DNA of 64,000 bases from Brachycybe producta (GCA_036925085.1 JAUPFP010000009.1:2524001-2588000), one strand, 5' to 3'. Numbered from the stretch's first letter, positions 20,994 to 32,621 are shown. Made by a program: numbers and translations. The notes: generated by a model not told the origin, from the sequence alone.

Positions 20994-21065
20994 AGGTTCC
21001 ACCGAGATTTGAACTCGGATCGCTGGATTCAAAGTCCAGAGTGCTAACCATTACACCATGGAACC
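20994..21065 (-). tRNA. tRNA-Gln (UUG), second copy
   Basis: Same body as the neighbouring copy. It differs by a compensated acceptor pair (GGTTCCA/TGGAACC). The genes are 141 bp apart in the same direction, and the intervening DNA is unlike, so either the duplication is old or the pair arose separately. Confidence 0.97.
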
Positions 21066-21195
21066 AATTGTTGAATGTGTTATTTTTCACAGTTTGTTCG
21101 ATATTTTTTAATATTTTTTTTTTGATTATCTATAAAAATCATCGATTATGTATGGTTAAATATCATTGTTTTTTTTAATTAATGTATTTTTTTAT

Positions 21196-22652
21196 AATTA
21201 TTATTATATATACTGTATATTAAGCCAGGTCTTTGTGTGTGGGTGTGTGTGTGAACGATTAAAGCTGTACAATTTATACAAATTTAAATAAATAAATGAA
21301 CCGCTTTTTTTCTCACGTCAACTATATGTTGCACACTCCCTATCCAAGAACCCCATGATATTAAATTGGAGAGGGGAAAAGGTTGGAAAGTGTAGAAGGG
21401 GGGAAAGAGAGAGAGAGAGAGAGAAACGTGGAGGGAGGAAAAGTGGGAGGGGCTGACTGAAATTGAAATGAAAGGAGTAAAAAAAGAAAAAAAACGACGC
21501 GCACACCAGAGAAAATGAAAAACTCATTTTCTCTTTCAAGAGCCTAGATCCACGTCCATCTTGTTGTTTTGAGCAGACGACAACGAGACAAATGAGTGTT
21601 CTTATATAGTGTTACTAAAACTGAAAGAAATCGCCTCACAATCGCTCAATTAAAATACAGTAAAGCGCAAAATGCAATAAAAAGTATTGTTCTTCACGTG
21701 CTCGATTTATATAATTTTTGAAAGGGTCTTTCTATTTTTAAACAACGTTCAAAGTCGTTCGTTTTTTCAACCCCATGTTAAATCCCATAGGATCAAAAAC
21801 CGTCCCACAAACATTTGAAAAACTCTCGTTAAAACTGATTTAGAACAATAACAAAATAATTAGCACATACATTCATGTATTGGCTTCACGATGTTTCCTT
21901 TTTATAAATTTTGAAAAGGTCCTTCTATTTTTTAATAACGTTTAAAAACGTACGTTTTTAAACTCCATGTTAAGTCCCATAGGACTAAAACACCGTCCAA
22001 CAAAAGTTAGAGAACTCTGATTAAAAATGATTTAGAGCAATCAGAAAAATTAGCACGTACTTACACGTGTTTATTGCCTTCAGGATTATTCCTTTTTCTA
22101 AATTTTAAACGGGCTTTCTATTTTTAAATAACATTTAAAATCTTACGTTTTTTTAACTCCATGTTAATTCCCATAGGAGCGAAAAACCATCACCCAAACA
22201 TTTGAAGAACTCCCGTTAAAAACAACTCAGAACAATAACAAAATAATTAGTACGTGCATTAATCTACTGGCTTCACAATGTTTTCTTTTTATAAGGTTAG
22301 CACGCGAAATTATTTTTCTATTAATTATTATGTGACTTCGAACCGGGAGAAAAAACGTTAAAAAACCGTTTTTCAATCAACAACGATCGCAGCGCCTACA
22401 TTCGGAAAATTTTTGAACTAAACGATGTATCTAGCCTCTTCAAATATAAAAAGGGGAGGGGATAATAGTAGCAAAATTAAACTACAGTTTATCACGGGCA
22501 ACTGTGCCCAGCATTAGAATTTCTTTCCCCCCCCCCCTTTTATGAACGTCATCAATTTCTAATTGGTTTGTTACTTGGTCTGACGTCATAAAAGGGCGGA
22601 GGAAAATAAATTCTAATGCTGGGCGTCATTTATGACGGGTTACCCCTTTAGT
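21196..22652 (+). mobile_element. Helitron-like element split by TTAA element
   Basis: 5' part 21196-21539 (AT-rich start, GCCAGGTCTTTGTGTGTG, purine-rich tract), 3' part 22439-22652 (contains MITE family D and the hairpin-like GTCATTTATGACGGG then TTACCCC). The continuous version at 54791-55370 shows the joined sequence. Confidence 0.7.
21540..22438. mobile_element. TTAA-type element, copy 4 (TTCAA duplication)
   Basis: Ends GAGCCTAGATCCACG and GATGTATCTAGCCTC with three 190-bp units (21729, 21918, 22110). Flanks are TTCAA on both sides, a departure from TTAA that the uninterrupted Helitron copy confirms. Confidence 0.8.
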
Positions 22653-22832
22653 TTTTTAATATTTATTCATTGCCCATTAATTTATATTAAAATTACTGTA
22701 TATTTTCTTTCAATCTAATAAGCATTGCGAATGATTACGTCATATTTATATGTCGCATCCATTTGATGTAAATGTCCATTACAAGAAATGTTTTCTTCAT
22801 TTTCTCGAAAGGAACATAAGTTGGCGTGATGC

Positions 22833-22916
22833 ATAAACGTATTTTAGTCAGAGCGCTTTTATAAGCAAAATGACGTCATATTGTTTATAAAAGCGCTCTG
22901 ACTAAAATACGTTTAT
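22833..22916. repeat. Perfect 32-bp inverted repeat with 20-bp loop
   Basis: Left arm 22833-22864 (ATAAACGTATTTTAGTCAGA and on) and right arm 22885-22916 are exact reverse complements. The loop contains TGACGTCA. No second copy seen in the window. Confidence 0.95.
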
Positions 22917-23459
22917 TCATCGTTAACTAGTATGAAAACAAAAAAAAGATTTAACAGTAACGACACTGTGTCATACATGTGAAGTCGATGCCAAAGGTTG
23001 ATCCACAATGGCGTTACTATTATTTTGTATGTATAAATACGCCATAATCGTTCTATCTGTACGTTTAACTCAATGTCTTTCTGAAACATGTATTGTGCTT
23101 CTTATTGCCATCCTTATAATTACAGGCTGATGCCCTCTTTTTAAAAGTATTTTTTCTGTATTTATTGATCTGTCTTTCTTGTAAATCTCCATCATGAAAA
23201 CATTGCGTCATTTTAAATCATTTACATCTTTTCTTTAGAAAAAAAAATATTTAAAAGAAGAATCGTAATTATCTTGTTTATTCAGATGTTCTAAAATGAT
23301 CTCTGTATGGGCTGCTTATGCTTTTGCACAATTAGAACAAAGGTAAGAATATTTGTTTTAATTAAATAAAAAAAAACAAAGATGTATGATGAATGAATGA
23401 CGTCACAACGGCGACCTTTGACTGAAAAATGTGCATACATTTTCATCGTATTTTGAGAA

Positions 23460-23600
23460 GGGAGGGGTGAGTCACGTGGGTGGAGGTTAGAGCGCACGTG
23501 GGCTTGCTGTGAGGAGGCGGAGCTAATCTATTCTTGTAGATGTGGGCGGTGGAGGGCGGAGCTTATTTACTAGCTCTGATGTTATGACTATGAGAGAAGG
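23460..23600 (+). promoter_or_regulatory. GC-rich promoter-like stretch with E-boxes and GC boxes
   Basis: Two CACGTG E-boxes or extended forms (GTCACGTGGG, GCACGTGGG) and three GGCGGAGC/GGGCGG motifs lie within 140 bp, in otherwise AT-rich DNA. The candidate small-protein exon begins about 80 bp downstream. Confidence 0.45.
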
Positions 23601-23681
23601 GTGGTGAGGGGGGGGGCCCGCATGGGGTGGAAAAGCGGGGCCCGTTTTTCCTCCCTCCCTCCCTCTTGCTCTTATTTGCAG

Positions 23682-23794
23682 TTGACTTCAATGCAGCGTG
23701 TGTGGAAGGTCACGTTGTCTCTTGGCGCCTTAGTTGCCCTCTTTGGCGCCCTGTATATTGAGTATAGAAGACAGCAGCAAAAGTGTTCTAAGAA
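23682..23794 (+). CDS. Candidate exon of a small single-pass membrane protein (PET117-like?)
   Basis: An acceptor CTTATTTGCAG is followed nine bases later by an ATG (23691) and 34 codons: MQRVWKVTLSLGALVAL, then FGALYIEYRRQQQKCSK, ending at a strong donor GTAAGG. A basic N-terminus, one hydrophobic helix and a basic, Gln-rich continuation resemble the start of PET117, a mitochondrial cytochrome oxidase assembly factor whose N-terminus also reads KVTL with a Gln-rich region after the helix. I could not find a second exon, so identity is uncertain. If the donor is not used, a stop follows one codon later, giving a 35-residue microprotein. Confidence 0.45.
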
Positions 23795-24194
23795 GTAAGG
23801 TTTTTATTATTATTATGTATTTGTATTGAGTTTTATTTGATTCTTTTTGGCTGTAAATCATTGAAGACATGAAGCCGGTATATTTTTAGTTCGGCCATGC
23901 TCGTTTTTTTGTTGTTGTTGTTGTTGTATGACGTCATAATTGTTTTATATATTTTTGATTGTCTACAAAAATGTGATTTAGAAGAAGCGAATTCAAGAAG
24001 GTGGCAGGCACTTTTTAAAGTTAAATCTGAAACTCTCTAAGCAGGGTTCCAACATAAAAAACAACACTTATTTGAAGTATTCCATTAAATAGGATCTTCA
24101 ATGTTGGAATCTGGTTCTGAGAGTTCTAGTTGAAATTAAAAAGTACTAAGTTTTCTGTCTTGAATTTGGACCTAACCGTAGGCTCTCATATATA

Positions 24195-24402
24195 CTATAG
24201 CGACAGGCATCTGTAGACGACTTCAGAATTTCTTTGGCTCCGCCTTTTTATGAGCGTCAGACCAATTAGTAACCAATTAGAAATAAAAAGGGCGGGGCAT
24301 GTGACATCAGACGCGGTAACAAACCAATTAGAAATGGATGACGCTCATAAAAGGGCGGGGCCAAAGAAATTCTGAAGATGTCTACAGATGCCTGTCGCTA
24401 TA
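24195..24402. mobile_element. MITE family C, copy 2
   Basis: Terminal repeats CTATAGCGACAGGCATCTG and CAGATGCCTGTCGCTATAG; core CCGCCTTTTTATGAGCGTCA and AAAGGGCGGGGC. Confidence 0.9.
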
Positions 24403-24404
24403 GC

Positions 24405-24611
24405 ACAGGCATTTAGAAATCGGGACGAACACAAGTTGGCTCCGCTCTTTTTATGACGAACGCAACTTCTAATTGGTTGGTTATGTAGTCTGACGTCACA
24501 TGCTTCCGCCCTTTTCAACCGTCGAATCACACAACAAACTAATTAGAAGTTGCCAGTCATCATAAAAAGGGCGGAGCCAACTTGTGTTCGTCCCGATTTC
24601 TAAATGCCTGT
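24405..24611. mobile_element. MITE family A, copy 3
   Basis: Immediately beside a family C element. Ends ACAGGCATTTAGAAATCG and CGATTTCTAAATGCCTGT. Confidence 0.9.
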
Positions 24612-25042
24612 GTCTATTAGCCTTCTGTAGTTATGGGAGGCTATGTATGGATACACAAAAGGGAAACAGGGCCATTAACTTGTGACATCATTTTTTTTTT
24701 CTGCGCATGTGCACAAGTTTCCATAGACTACTATGATAAGAATGTCTTTTATAATCCTTTTCAAAATGTCGGCTCCCTATAGAAGTTGCTTGAGTAACCG
24801 ATTCCCTGGTCATGGATTTCTGTCACAGCAACATCAAAGGAGCAGCACAAGAATTTCCTGTTTGTTCTTCACGGTATTCTGTGCATATAGGACACAGGAA
24901 GTAAAAAAAAAACGTTCGTTGGACGTTTTTGCGAAACTTTCGTCCAAATTTGGCGGAAAACGTTTACAGGGTATAGCATTTCCCCACATGCCAAAAATTA
25001 AAATTTTTCAGGATATAGAAGAAAAAAAAAATTTACTATTAA

Positions 25043-25876
25043 GAGCCTATATGTGTGACGCCATTTTGAATATTAGCAGATGACAATTATAGTTCCACTT
25101 TTCGCCGTTTAGTGGCGCCCCACAGCTAAGCCATTGAAACCAATGAGAAAGAGAAATTCCTATTTTAAAAATACATGGTTCAGGCAAATGTTTTGTTTTC
25201 TGCAACGAAAATTGTTATTTTAAAAATTCAAATTGCAATATGTACATAACAATATTGCTCATCTAGTGATACTTTGGTACAAGTTTATAATTAGTTTTTC
25301 TATTTTTAATTTCGCTTAAAATCTCGTATTTTTTAGCCCATGTTAAATTCCTATTTAAAAAATACATGGTTCACACAAATGTTTTGTTTTCTGCAACAAA
25401 AATTGTTATTTTCAAAATTCAAATTGTAATATGTACATAACAATATTGCTCATCTAGTGATACATTGGTACAAATTTATAATTAGTTTTTCTATTTTTAA
25501 TTTCATTTTAAAATCTCGTATTTTGTTAGCTCATGTTAAATCCCATAGGCGACAAGCGCTCCTCCGTTTATACATTTTATAGGATCAAACTTCCCACTAA
25601 CAGTAAGTTTCATGATACCCTAAAATTTGACCACTAATTGTATATGACTCAAATTACTCACGATTGTAGATCAAAAGTTGTTCTTCCTTTTTTCAGTAGT
25701 GCATATTTACCCAAAAAAGAGTCGTTATTAAAATATACCCACTTTTATCCATCGATAAGAGAGAAAATGGCGGACAAAAGTGTATCAAAATTGATTTTTT
25801 TGCCACATGTTGACGTCACAGCTACAGAAGCGCCTACATGCGAAGATTTTTGTAAGTTTTTTTTCACTGTAGGCTC
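25043..25876. mobile_element. TTAA-flanked element, related subfamily
   Basis: Ends GAGCCTATATGTGTGACG and TAGGCTC with TTAA at 25039-25042 and 25877-25880. Contains two tandem units of about 190 bp (starts near 25158 and 25352) sharing the CTATTTTTAATTTC and CCATGTTAAAT core. Confidence 0.8.
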
Positions 25877-25880
25877 TTAA

Positions 25881-26663
25881 GAAGCTACGTCCCAAAATGA
25901 CTTCAAAAATTCTCCACAAAGAGCGCTAGCATCGTTTTTCTATTGAGCCCATAGAACCATTGTTAAAGAAGAAACATTAATTTTTTAAATATACAGTTGC
26001 GGCGTCAATATGATTATTTTTCATGTTTAAAGTTGTCCAATATTAAGTTTTCAAAGTGAAATGTGCACCTTAAATATATGCTGATCACGTGATAGAATGA
26101 CAAACAATTGGTAAGTGCGGTTCTATTTTTTAAAAAAACTTTAAAAATCGCGAATTTCTTAACTCTTATGTTAAACTCCATTGAGTATACCCAAATAAGC
26201 AAAAAAAAAACATCCATTAAAATACTCGTAAAAATACGTAAAAATAATTTTAAAAAACCGCAATTAAAACACAGTGAAGCCAACACATTGGCGCGCGTGC
26301 TGATTTTTTTTTCTGGTTTTTTAAAATTTTTTTTACGTGTTTTTTGTGAGTATTTTAATTGATGTTTTTTGGGCTTACTCAATGGAGTTTTAACATAAGA
26401 GTTATAGAAATTCGCCATTTTGAAGTAGTTTTTAAAAATAGAACCGCACTTACCAATTTTTTGTCATTCTATCACTCGATCGGCATATATTTAAGGTCCA
26501 CATTGCACTTTGAAAACTTAAATATTGGACAACTTTAAATATGAAAAATAAACATATTACCGCCGCAACTGTGTGTTTTAACATTGGGTCTATGGGCTGA
26601 ATAGAAAAACGATGCTAGCGCTCTTTGCAGAAATTTCTCGAAGTAATTTTGTGATGTAGCCTC
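25881..26663. mobile_element. TTAA-flanked foldback element sharing a TTAA with its neighbour
   Basis: Ends GAAGCTACGTCCCAAAATGA and ATGTAGCCTC, flanked by TTAA (25877-25880 and 26664-26667). The two halves (25881-26200 and 26340-26663) form a long inverted repeat. Confidence 0.8.
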
Positions 26664-27329
26664 TTAAGTTCCCTTAACCTAAAGAATGGGGGGGGGGGGG
26701 TGTCACAACCTCCAACCCTTGACGTTGTCAGTTACAATCGTCCCACACAGAATCGTCCCACCGGAAACACACACCAACTGAGTGTAATTAAAATTATAAA
26801 AACAAGGGAAGTGCAAAAATAATAGTTAAAAAATGTGAAAAAAAAAGAACTTTTATTGCGCGTAACAAATAATAATAACACTACAGGAACAGTAAAACAG
26901 TAAAAACAGCTAGAAAATAAAATGTAAAACAAAATACAAGTAAAATAAACAACTAAAATTGTATAATGAAATTTGAAATGAAATGAAAATTTCCTTAGAG
27001 GAACAAAAGAGCATCCGAAGTGTCGTCTTAAAGTCTAGATCTTCTTATTTTATAAGCCATGTCTTTTTATGTGGGATATATGTCACCACCATCAACAACT
27101 AAATATTGTGTGAATGCGAAAAACGCTGGTAGATTGAAACACTTAAGGCCTTGTTTCCACTGTGGCGAAAATTTGTACGCAGTGAAAATTTCAACTGTTG
27201 AAAAATAACAAGTGTTTTCCTATGGAGAAAATGCGTTACGGCAGCGACTAAGAACTTTAGTGTCAACCTCTCCTGACTTCTTTCATGTACTTCCTCTGAG
27301 TCCTCCTGTGAAAAATTTTATTTAAAAAT

Positions 27330-28064
27330 TTTGGAAATTTTTTTTTTTGACAAATTTTTGAAAAAAAGATTTTTGAAAAATTTTTTTAAAAATTTTTTTC
27401 AAAAAATATATTTGAAACATTTCTTTAAAAAACTTTTGAAAATTTTTTTTTGAAAAACTTTTTTTAAAAAACTTTTTAGAAAATTGTTTTGAAAATTGTT
27501 TTGAAAAACTTTTGAAAAATTGTTTTGAAAAACTTTTGGAAAATTTTTTTGAAAAACGTTTGGAAGTTTTTTTTGAAAAACGTTTGGAAAATTTTTGTGA
27601 AAAACTTTTGGAAATTTTTTTTGAAAAACGTTTGGGAAATTTTTTTTGAAAAACGTTTGGGAATTTTTTTGAAAAACGTTTGGGAAATTTTTTTGAAAAA
27701 CGTTTGGAAAATATTTTTGAAAAACGTTTGGAAATTTTTTTTGAAAAACGTTTGGAAATTTTTTGTGAAAAACGTTTGGAAAATTTTTTTGAAAAACGTT
27801 TGGAAAATTTTTTTGAAAAACGTTTGGAAATTTTTTGTGAAAAACGTTTGGAAAATTTTTTTGAAAAACGTTTGGAAAATTTTTTTGAAAAACGTTTGGA
27901 AAATTTTTTTGAAAAACGTTTGGAAAATTTTTTTTGAAAAACGTTTGGAAATTTTTTTTTGAAAAACGTTTGGAAATTTTTTTTTGAAAAACGTTTGGAA
28001 ATTTTTTTTGAAAAACGTTTGGAAAATTTTTTTGAAAAACGTTTGGAAAACTTTTTTGAAACAT
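27330..28064. repeat. 24-bp minisatellite (GAAAAACGTTTGGAAAATTT)
   Basis: About 22 units from 27540 to 28050, with diverged units back to 27330. Because 24 is a multiple of three and the unit lacks stops, open frames of over 200 codons occur by chance on both strands. Confidence 0.95.
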
Positions 28065-28084
28065 TTTTTTAAATGCTTGTCATA

Positions 28085-28290
28085 ACAGGCAATTAGAAAG
28101 CGGGATGAACGGAAGTTGGCCCCGCCCTTTTTTATGACGAACGGCAACTTCTAATTGGTTTGTTGTGCGGTTCGACGTTGAACGGGGCGGAGCATGTGAC
28201 GTCAGACTACATAACCAACCAATTAGAAGTTGCTTTCGTCATAAAAAGGGCGGAGCCAACTTCTGTTCATCCCGTTTTCTAATTGCCTGT
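28085..28290. mobile_element. MITE family A, copy 4
   Basis: ACAGGCAATTAGAAAGCGGG to TTTTCTAATTGCCTGT, abutting the 24-bp minisatellite. Confidence 0.92.
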
Positions 28291-28755
28291 CTTGCCATAT
28301 ATACCGTGCGAGAATCATCTCCTGGGATCCGGAGATGGGATTCCCCCATACCAGCAGCGTTTCCCAAATGGAGTTCCGTGAAGAGAAAGTCAGAGGGTTC
28401 TTTCTGAGACAAAATTTAAAAAACCATTCTTAACTTTCACACTGTAAAAAAAAATATATACATTAATTCTAATAGTTTATTAAAATAACTTCAATTTTAA
28501 TTTGAAGTAGTCACAGCATGTCCATCTTCAGACGTTTCCAATACAACTCAAAAATGAAATGATACATAAAATATATTTTTATGCGATTTTTTTTAATATT
28601 ATTAATTAAAAGTGATCGTTATACTCTAAATTATCATTTTATTAAGATTACGTGCCGATTATTTTTATTCTTATCTGCTTTTTCTGACAATTTTCTCACT
28701 CCGTATAAGGTATTATGTAAAAGTACTATTACGATTACAATTACTGCGGCATAAT

Positions 28756-29183
28756 GCCGCAGTCACACTAGGCTGGTTTCCCAGCTGCTGGTTGCTGCTG
28801 GCTGGTTGTAGCGCTCTAGCAGCATAGTCTGAACTGCTACTAGCAGCTGCTTTCTCCAGCGGGCTAGTGATTTTAACAGTGGCTGGTGAAGTTGGACATG
28901 TCCAACTTTAGCAGCTACCAGCTGGTCACGTGACTCCCTTCCTGCTGCTGCCATCTAGTGTGAACTTTTTGTTGCTAGTAGTGGCACTAGTGGTAGTTGA
29001 AACTCCACTGCTTGGGTTGGTTGTTGTTAGTTTGTGTTTTTGCAAGACGGTGATTGGATGACTTGCACTGCTAATACCAGCAGTGACTGGACAAGTGTGA
29101 ACCCAAAGCAGCTGCTGCTTGCTGTTGCTGCTAATAGCCAGCAGCAACCAGCGGCTTGTAAACCAGCCTAGTGTGACTGCCGC
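28756..29183. mobile_element. MITE with GCCGCAGTCACACTAGGC ends, copy 1
   Basis: 428-bp element with long terminal repeats GCCGCAGTCACACTAGGCTG and CAGCCTAGTGTGACTGC. Interior is rich in GCTGCTGG units. Copies 2 and 3 are at 51340 and 51738. Confidence 0.9.
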
Positions 29184-29414
29184 TTTACAATTAGTACGCT
29201 GCTAGCAGCCAAATAGGCATATAGCAGAGGGACATAAAAATCTACATGCAGCATAAAGCATTGTCAAGCACATATACATGCACATCTATAGAAACAAAAT
29301 GAATATACAATTGTCAATCCCACAAAACAAAATTACCCGAATTCACCACTTCCTCAGGAAGTGTTCTCTAGGAGAAAAAAAGACCAATAATATGAATCTG
29401 TCTTAGCAAAAATC

Positions 29415-29620
29415 ACAGGCAATTAGAAATCGGGACGAACAGAAGTTAGTTCCGCCCTTTTTATGACGAACGGCAACTTCTAATTGGTTGGTTATGTAGT
29501 CTGACGTCACATGCTACGCCTTTTTTAACGTCGAACCACGCAACAAACCAATTAGAAGTTGCCGGTTGTCATAAAAAGGGTGGAGCGAACTTCTCTTCAT
29601 CCTGATTTCTAATTGCCTGT
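29415..29620. mobile_element. MITE family A, copy 5
   Basis: ACAGGCAATTAGAAATCGGG to GATTTCTAATTGCCTGT. Confidence 0.92.
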
Positions 29621-30229
29621 GCAAAAATCTCCCTAATTTTCCTAGAGTGGTCAACCCTGCCAATGTATAGTGCTTTATGAATATGACTGGACTGTGGTTT
29701 AGGACAATCACCACGTGTAATTTTTCCAAACAATTTCATTTGGACACAGATTGTGTGCACTGGCAATTTCAAAGTGTGCACTTGGACAATGAAAAGTGTG
29801 CACCCAGAAAAATTATTAATTACTAATTAGATTTTTTTATTTATTTTAAAATGTTTCTTGTAATTATATTGGATTATAAGTTAGTCACATCCAGGAGTCA
29901 AATATATTAAGTTCAAACGGAATTATGATTAGCAATCGTAATCTATTATGAAACGATCAGTCCAGGAGTGATCCTGGCTCGGTTTTTTTTTGTGGAATGG
30001 CACGGAACTTTGTCATCTCTCTGTACAGTTGTCCAGAAGGTTGACCCAGTTCTGTGCTACTGATTTTTCCCTTTAAAAACCCCAAGGATACGAATATTCT
30101 TGTTTGGTTCACACCTCCCCAATGCCTGGTCCTTTCCTCCCAGTCTCACCCCTTAACATAAAGAGATCTTCCTGATAAACAGCAACACTTGAGTCAATGG
30201 GGTTGCATTTCTCTTTTGTATTTTGTTTT

Positions 30230-30790
30230 TAACAGATGAGTCATTTAATATTTTTGTTGACCACTGGTCAATCAATTTGATTGGTCTAGTTGGTTTTGAT
30301 TTTTGTAAGTGACCAATGGGAGGATTCTGAGAAAGTCTTATCAGAATTTTCTTCTTTGGTATATAAATTCGTGTTTTTCTGTACAAAGGAGTGAGTTTTG
30401 GTTGGAGAAATGAACTGTTATTATGTACAAAAGGTTGCCGAAGTCTTTGTTTTGTATTTTCTAAAGTTGAAGAAGAGCTTTAACGCCGCTAATCCAGGTT
30501 CAAACCTGGATACAACTCTCTAAATGGAACCAGGGAAGACTACACGATCTACTGGCTTTTGTTCAGGTGGAAGCCTGAGGAGCAGCAGACAGCTAAAAGA
30601 TCCTTTAAGCTGTAAAAGTTCGTAACAGAGAGGAACTTGTAAGGAAACGAAAGGGACCAGTTTGTTCCTTTCCTCGCCCGAATCAGAGTAGAATAAGTGA
30701 CCTAGCCAATCACTTTTAGAGCGAACTATGAAACCCCCTGAACTAATTCTGTTCCACTCGGAAAGTGTTTCGTTACAATTAATTATAATT
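30230..30790 (+). mobile_element. LTR-like unit related to 12950-13650
   Basis: GATGAGTCAT start block, TATA box (GGTATATAAATTCG, 30359) and the AAGTGACCTAGCCAATCAC block (30695) are shared. A short palindrome ATCCAGGTTCAAACCTGGAT near 30490 includes a B-box-like GGTTCAAACC. Confidence 0.5.
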
Positions 30791-30799
30791 TAAAACATG

Positions 30800-32330
30800 G
30801 AATGTGCACGTGGAAAAAAAAATGTCTTACAATAAGCCCAACTATTGTGGCTCGCAATGCCGCGGAACCTAACTTTTGTGGCCCCTTTATGCTATATGAA
30901 GGTTGAACAACGTCAAATAACAAAAGATATTTTGACAATCTTTTTTTTTGTGTGTGTGTTCATGTTGATTAATGAGTGAAATCTTTTTCATTATCAATTT
31001 GTTATAAATATCCAATTAACAGCATTTGATATTTCTTTTATCATTTTATTTCTTCTAAAATTGTTTGATGAGTGCATTTTTAGTTATTTTATTTTGTCAT
31101 ATTTTCTTTTCTCTTCATTGATTTTTTTTTTTTTTCTTTTCGCGTTTCAAAAATATATTCGTGAGCCGCATTTACTTTATAGAAAAATCTTCCCTCCCTC
31201 CCCTCCAACCGAAATCTCCCTCCCCCACCCGTTTTCCACCCATTTTAGAGGTTACTATAACGATTTCTAACCACAGTTTTAATAACAAAACGTCTTTTAT
31301 AAACCATTTAATATATTTTTATAAATAAGAAGAGCCTACTTATGTTGTGTTGTTGCAGGTAAGAACTTTTTTTTGTTTAAATTTGATTTATGTGAATTAA
31401 TTATGTTAATTAGGATATAATTTGTGTTTTTTTTTTTTTGTTGCCGAATATATTTTTGGTTCTGAATAGAATTAGTAGGGAGGAGAGGGATGGGTTTCTT
31501 TTGGAAACAATGTCGTATATTTAGGTCTTCTCTTAATTATTCTGAGTCTCTCTATAGCCCTAGATTTTCGGTGCTTTTTTCGTTCTTTCTTGGCTTTCAG
31601 CCATAAATTGGGTTGTTTTTTTTGTTTGTTTGTTTTTTCGGAATTCTGATAGGCTCTCCGCTCTCTCACTGTACAATTTGGAATGTTTTTTTTTCCCCAG
31701 TTTGCCGCCAATCGATTCTCAACCTTTCACATGTAGAGTAGTTGTCGAGGGCCGCAATTGGCTCTTTGTAGTTTTATCTTGAGAATAGTTGACGGCGAAT
31801 TGGGAGTACCGTCAAAATATAAGGCGACGAAATGAGGACATAGGGGCGGGGTATTTTTTTTTTTTCTCTCTTTCTCTCTTGCCTAGGGTTTGATAAATGT
31901 ATGGTGAAGGGCGGCCATTTTTAGCCTCACCATCGATCGATTCCATTTTGAACGAAATTTTAGATATATTTAAGAAAAAAAAAAAAAGACAAGGACACAT
32001 TTTTATTGTTGGAAATAATTCAAGTTTTTTTTTTCTAGACGTTTTTTGTTGTTGCTTAATTCGTCTTTGAAGGAGGAATGATTGAATATTTTATAAAACA
32101 TTTTGGGAAGAAGTTAAATTTTTATAAATGCCACCCAATTATTGCAAAAAATAAGGTGGTTTCTGTCTTTCAGGCGCAAAAATTAGGAAGAAATTTGAAT
32201 GTGCTTTAGAAACTAGAATAGAGTGTGTATAGCTTAAAGCTTTAATCGCTTCAGGGTATTTTTCACGTTGATATTTTTTTTAAATAAAGCTTTTGTGTGA
32301 CTTTGAAAATGACCCATCTCTAAAGGGCCT
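30800..32330. other. T-rich, low-repeat stretch
   Basis: Few of the window's repeat families occur here. Contains an AG/GT junction at 31358/31359 resembling a recursive splice site and a moderately GC-rich patch at 31690-31960. No exon could be assigned. Confidence 0.4.
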
Positions 32331-32621
32331 TTCACACGGTCAGTTCTGTTCTCAATTCAGTTTCATTTTCACTTTTTGTCACATTTTTAGTCAGGAAGGC
32401 GGTTTCAGTTCTCCAGTTTTTTCAGTTCTCTTCATGCCTATTCAGCACTGACTTGAGTGTTAAGTTAATGAGGGAATTTCGCTTAACAAACAGGTCGGGC
32501 GATCCCGTCAGTTCGCGTTTCTGTTTCAGTTATCCTATCAGGCTATATCAGTCTTTTCTATTTTACACATAGGACAAACTGACAGTTCGACTGAACATGA
32601 AACTGAACTGAGAAACAGAAC
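32330..32621. mobile_element. Foldback element with CCTTTCACACGGTCAGTTC end
   Basis: GGTCAGTTCTGTTCTCAATT on the left faces AACTGAACTGAGAAACAGAA on the right, directly followed by a truncated family A MITE. Confidence 0.6.

Noticed and set aside
20781-21065. tRNA-derived SINE instead of tRNA genes
   Set aside because: Both cloverleaves are complete, acceptor stems pair fully, and no SINE body or tail follows.
27399-28147. Open frames of 221 and 223 codons with FPNVFQKN repeats on the minus strand, and similar ones on the plus strand
   Set aside because: They are the 24-bp minisatellite read in several frames; composition and exact periodicity explain them.
31866-31951. Possible minus-strand first exon (MESID followed by GTGAGG)
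   Set aside because: Good ATG context, but only five codons and no partner exon or domain to support it.
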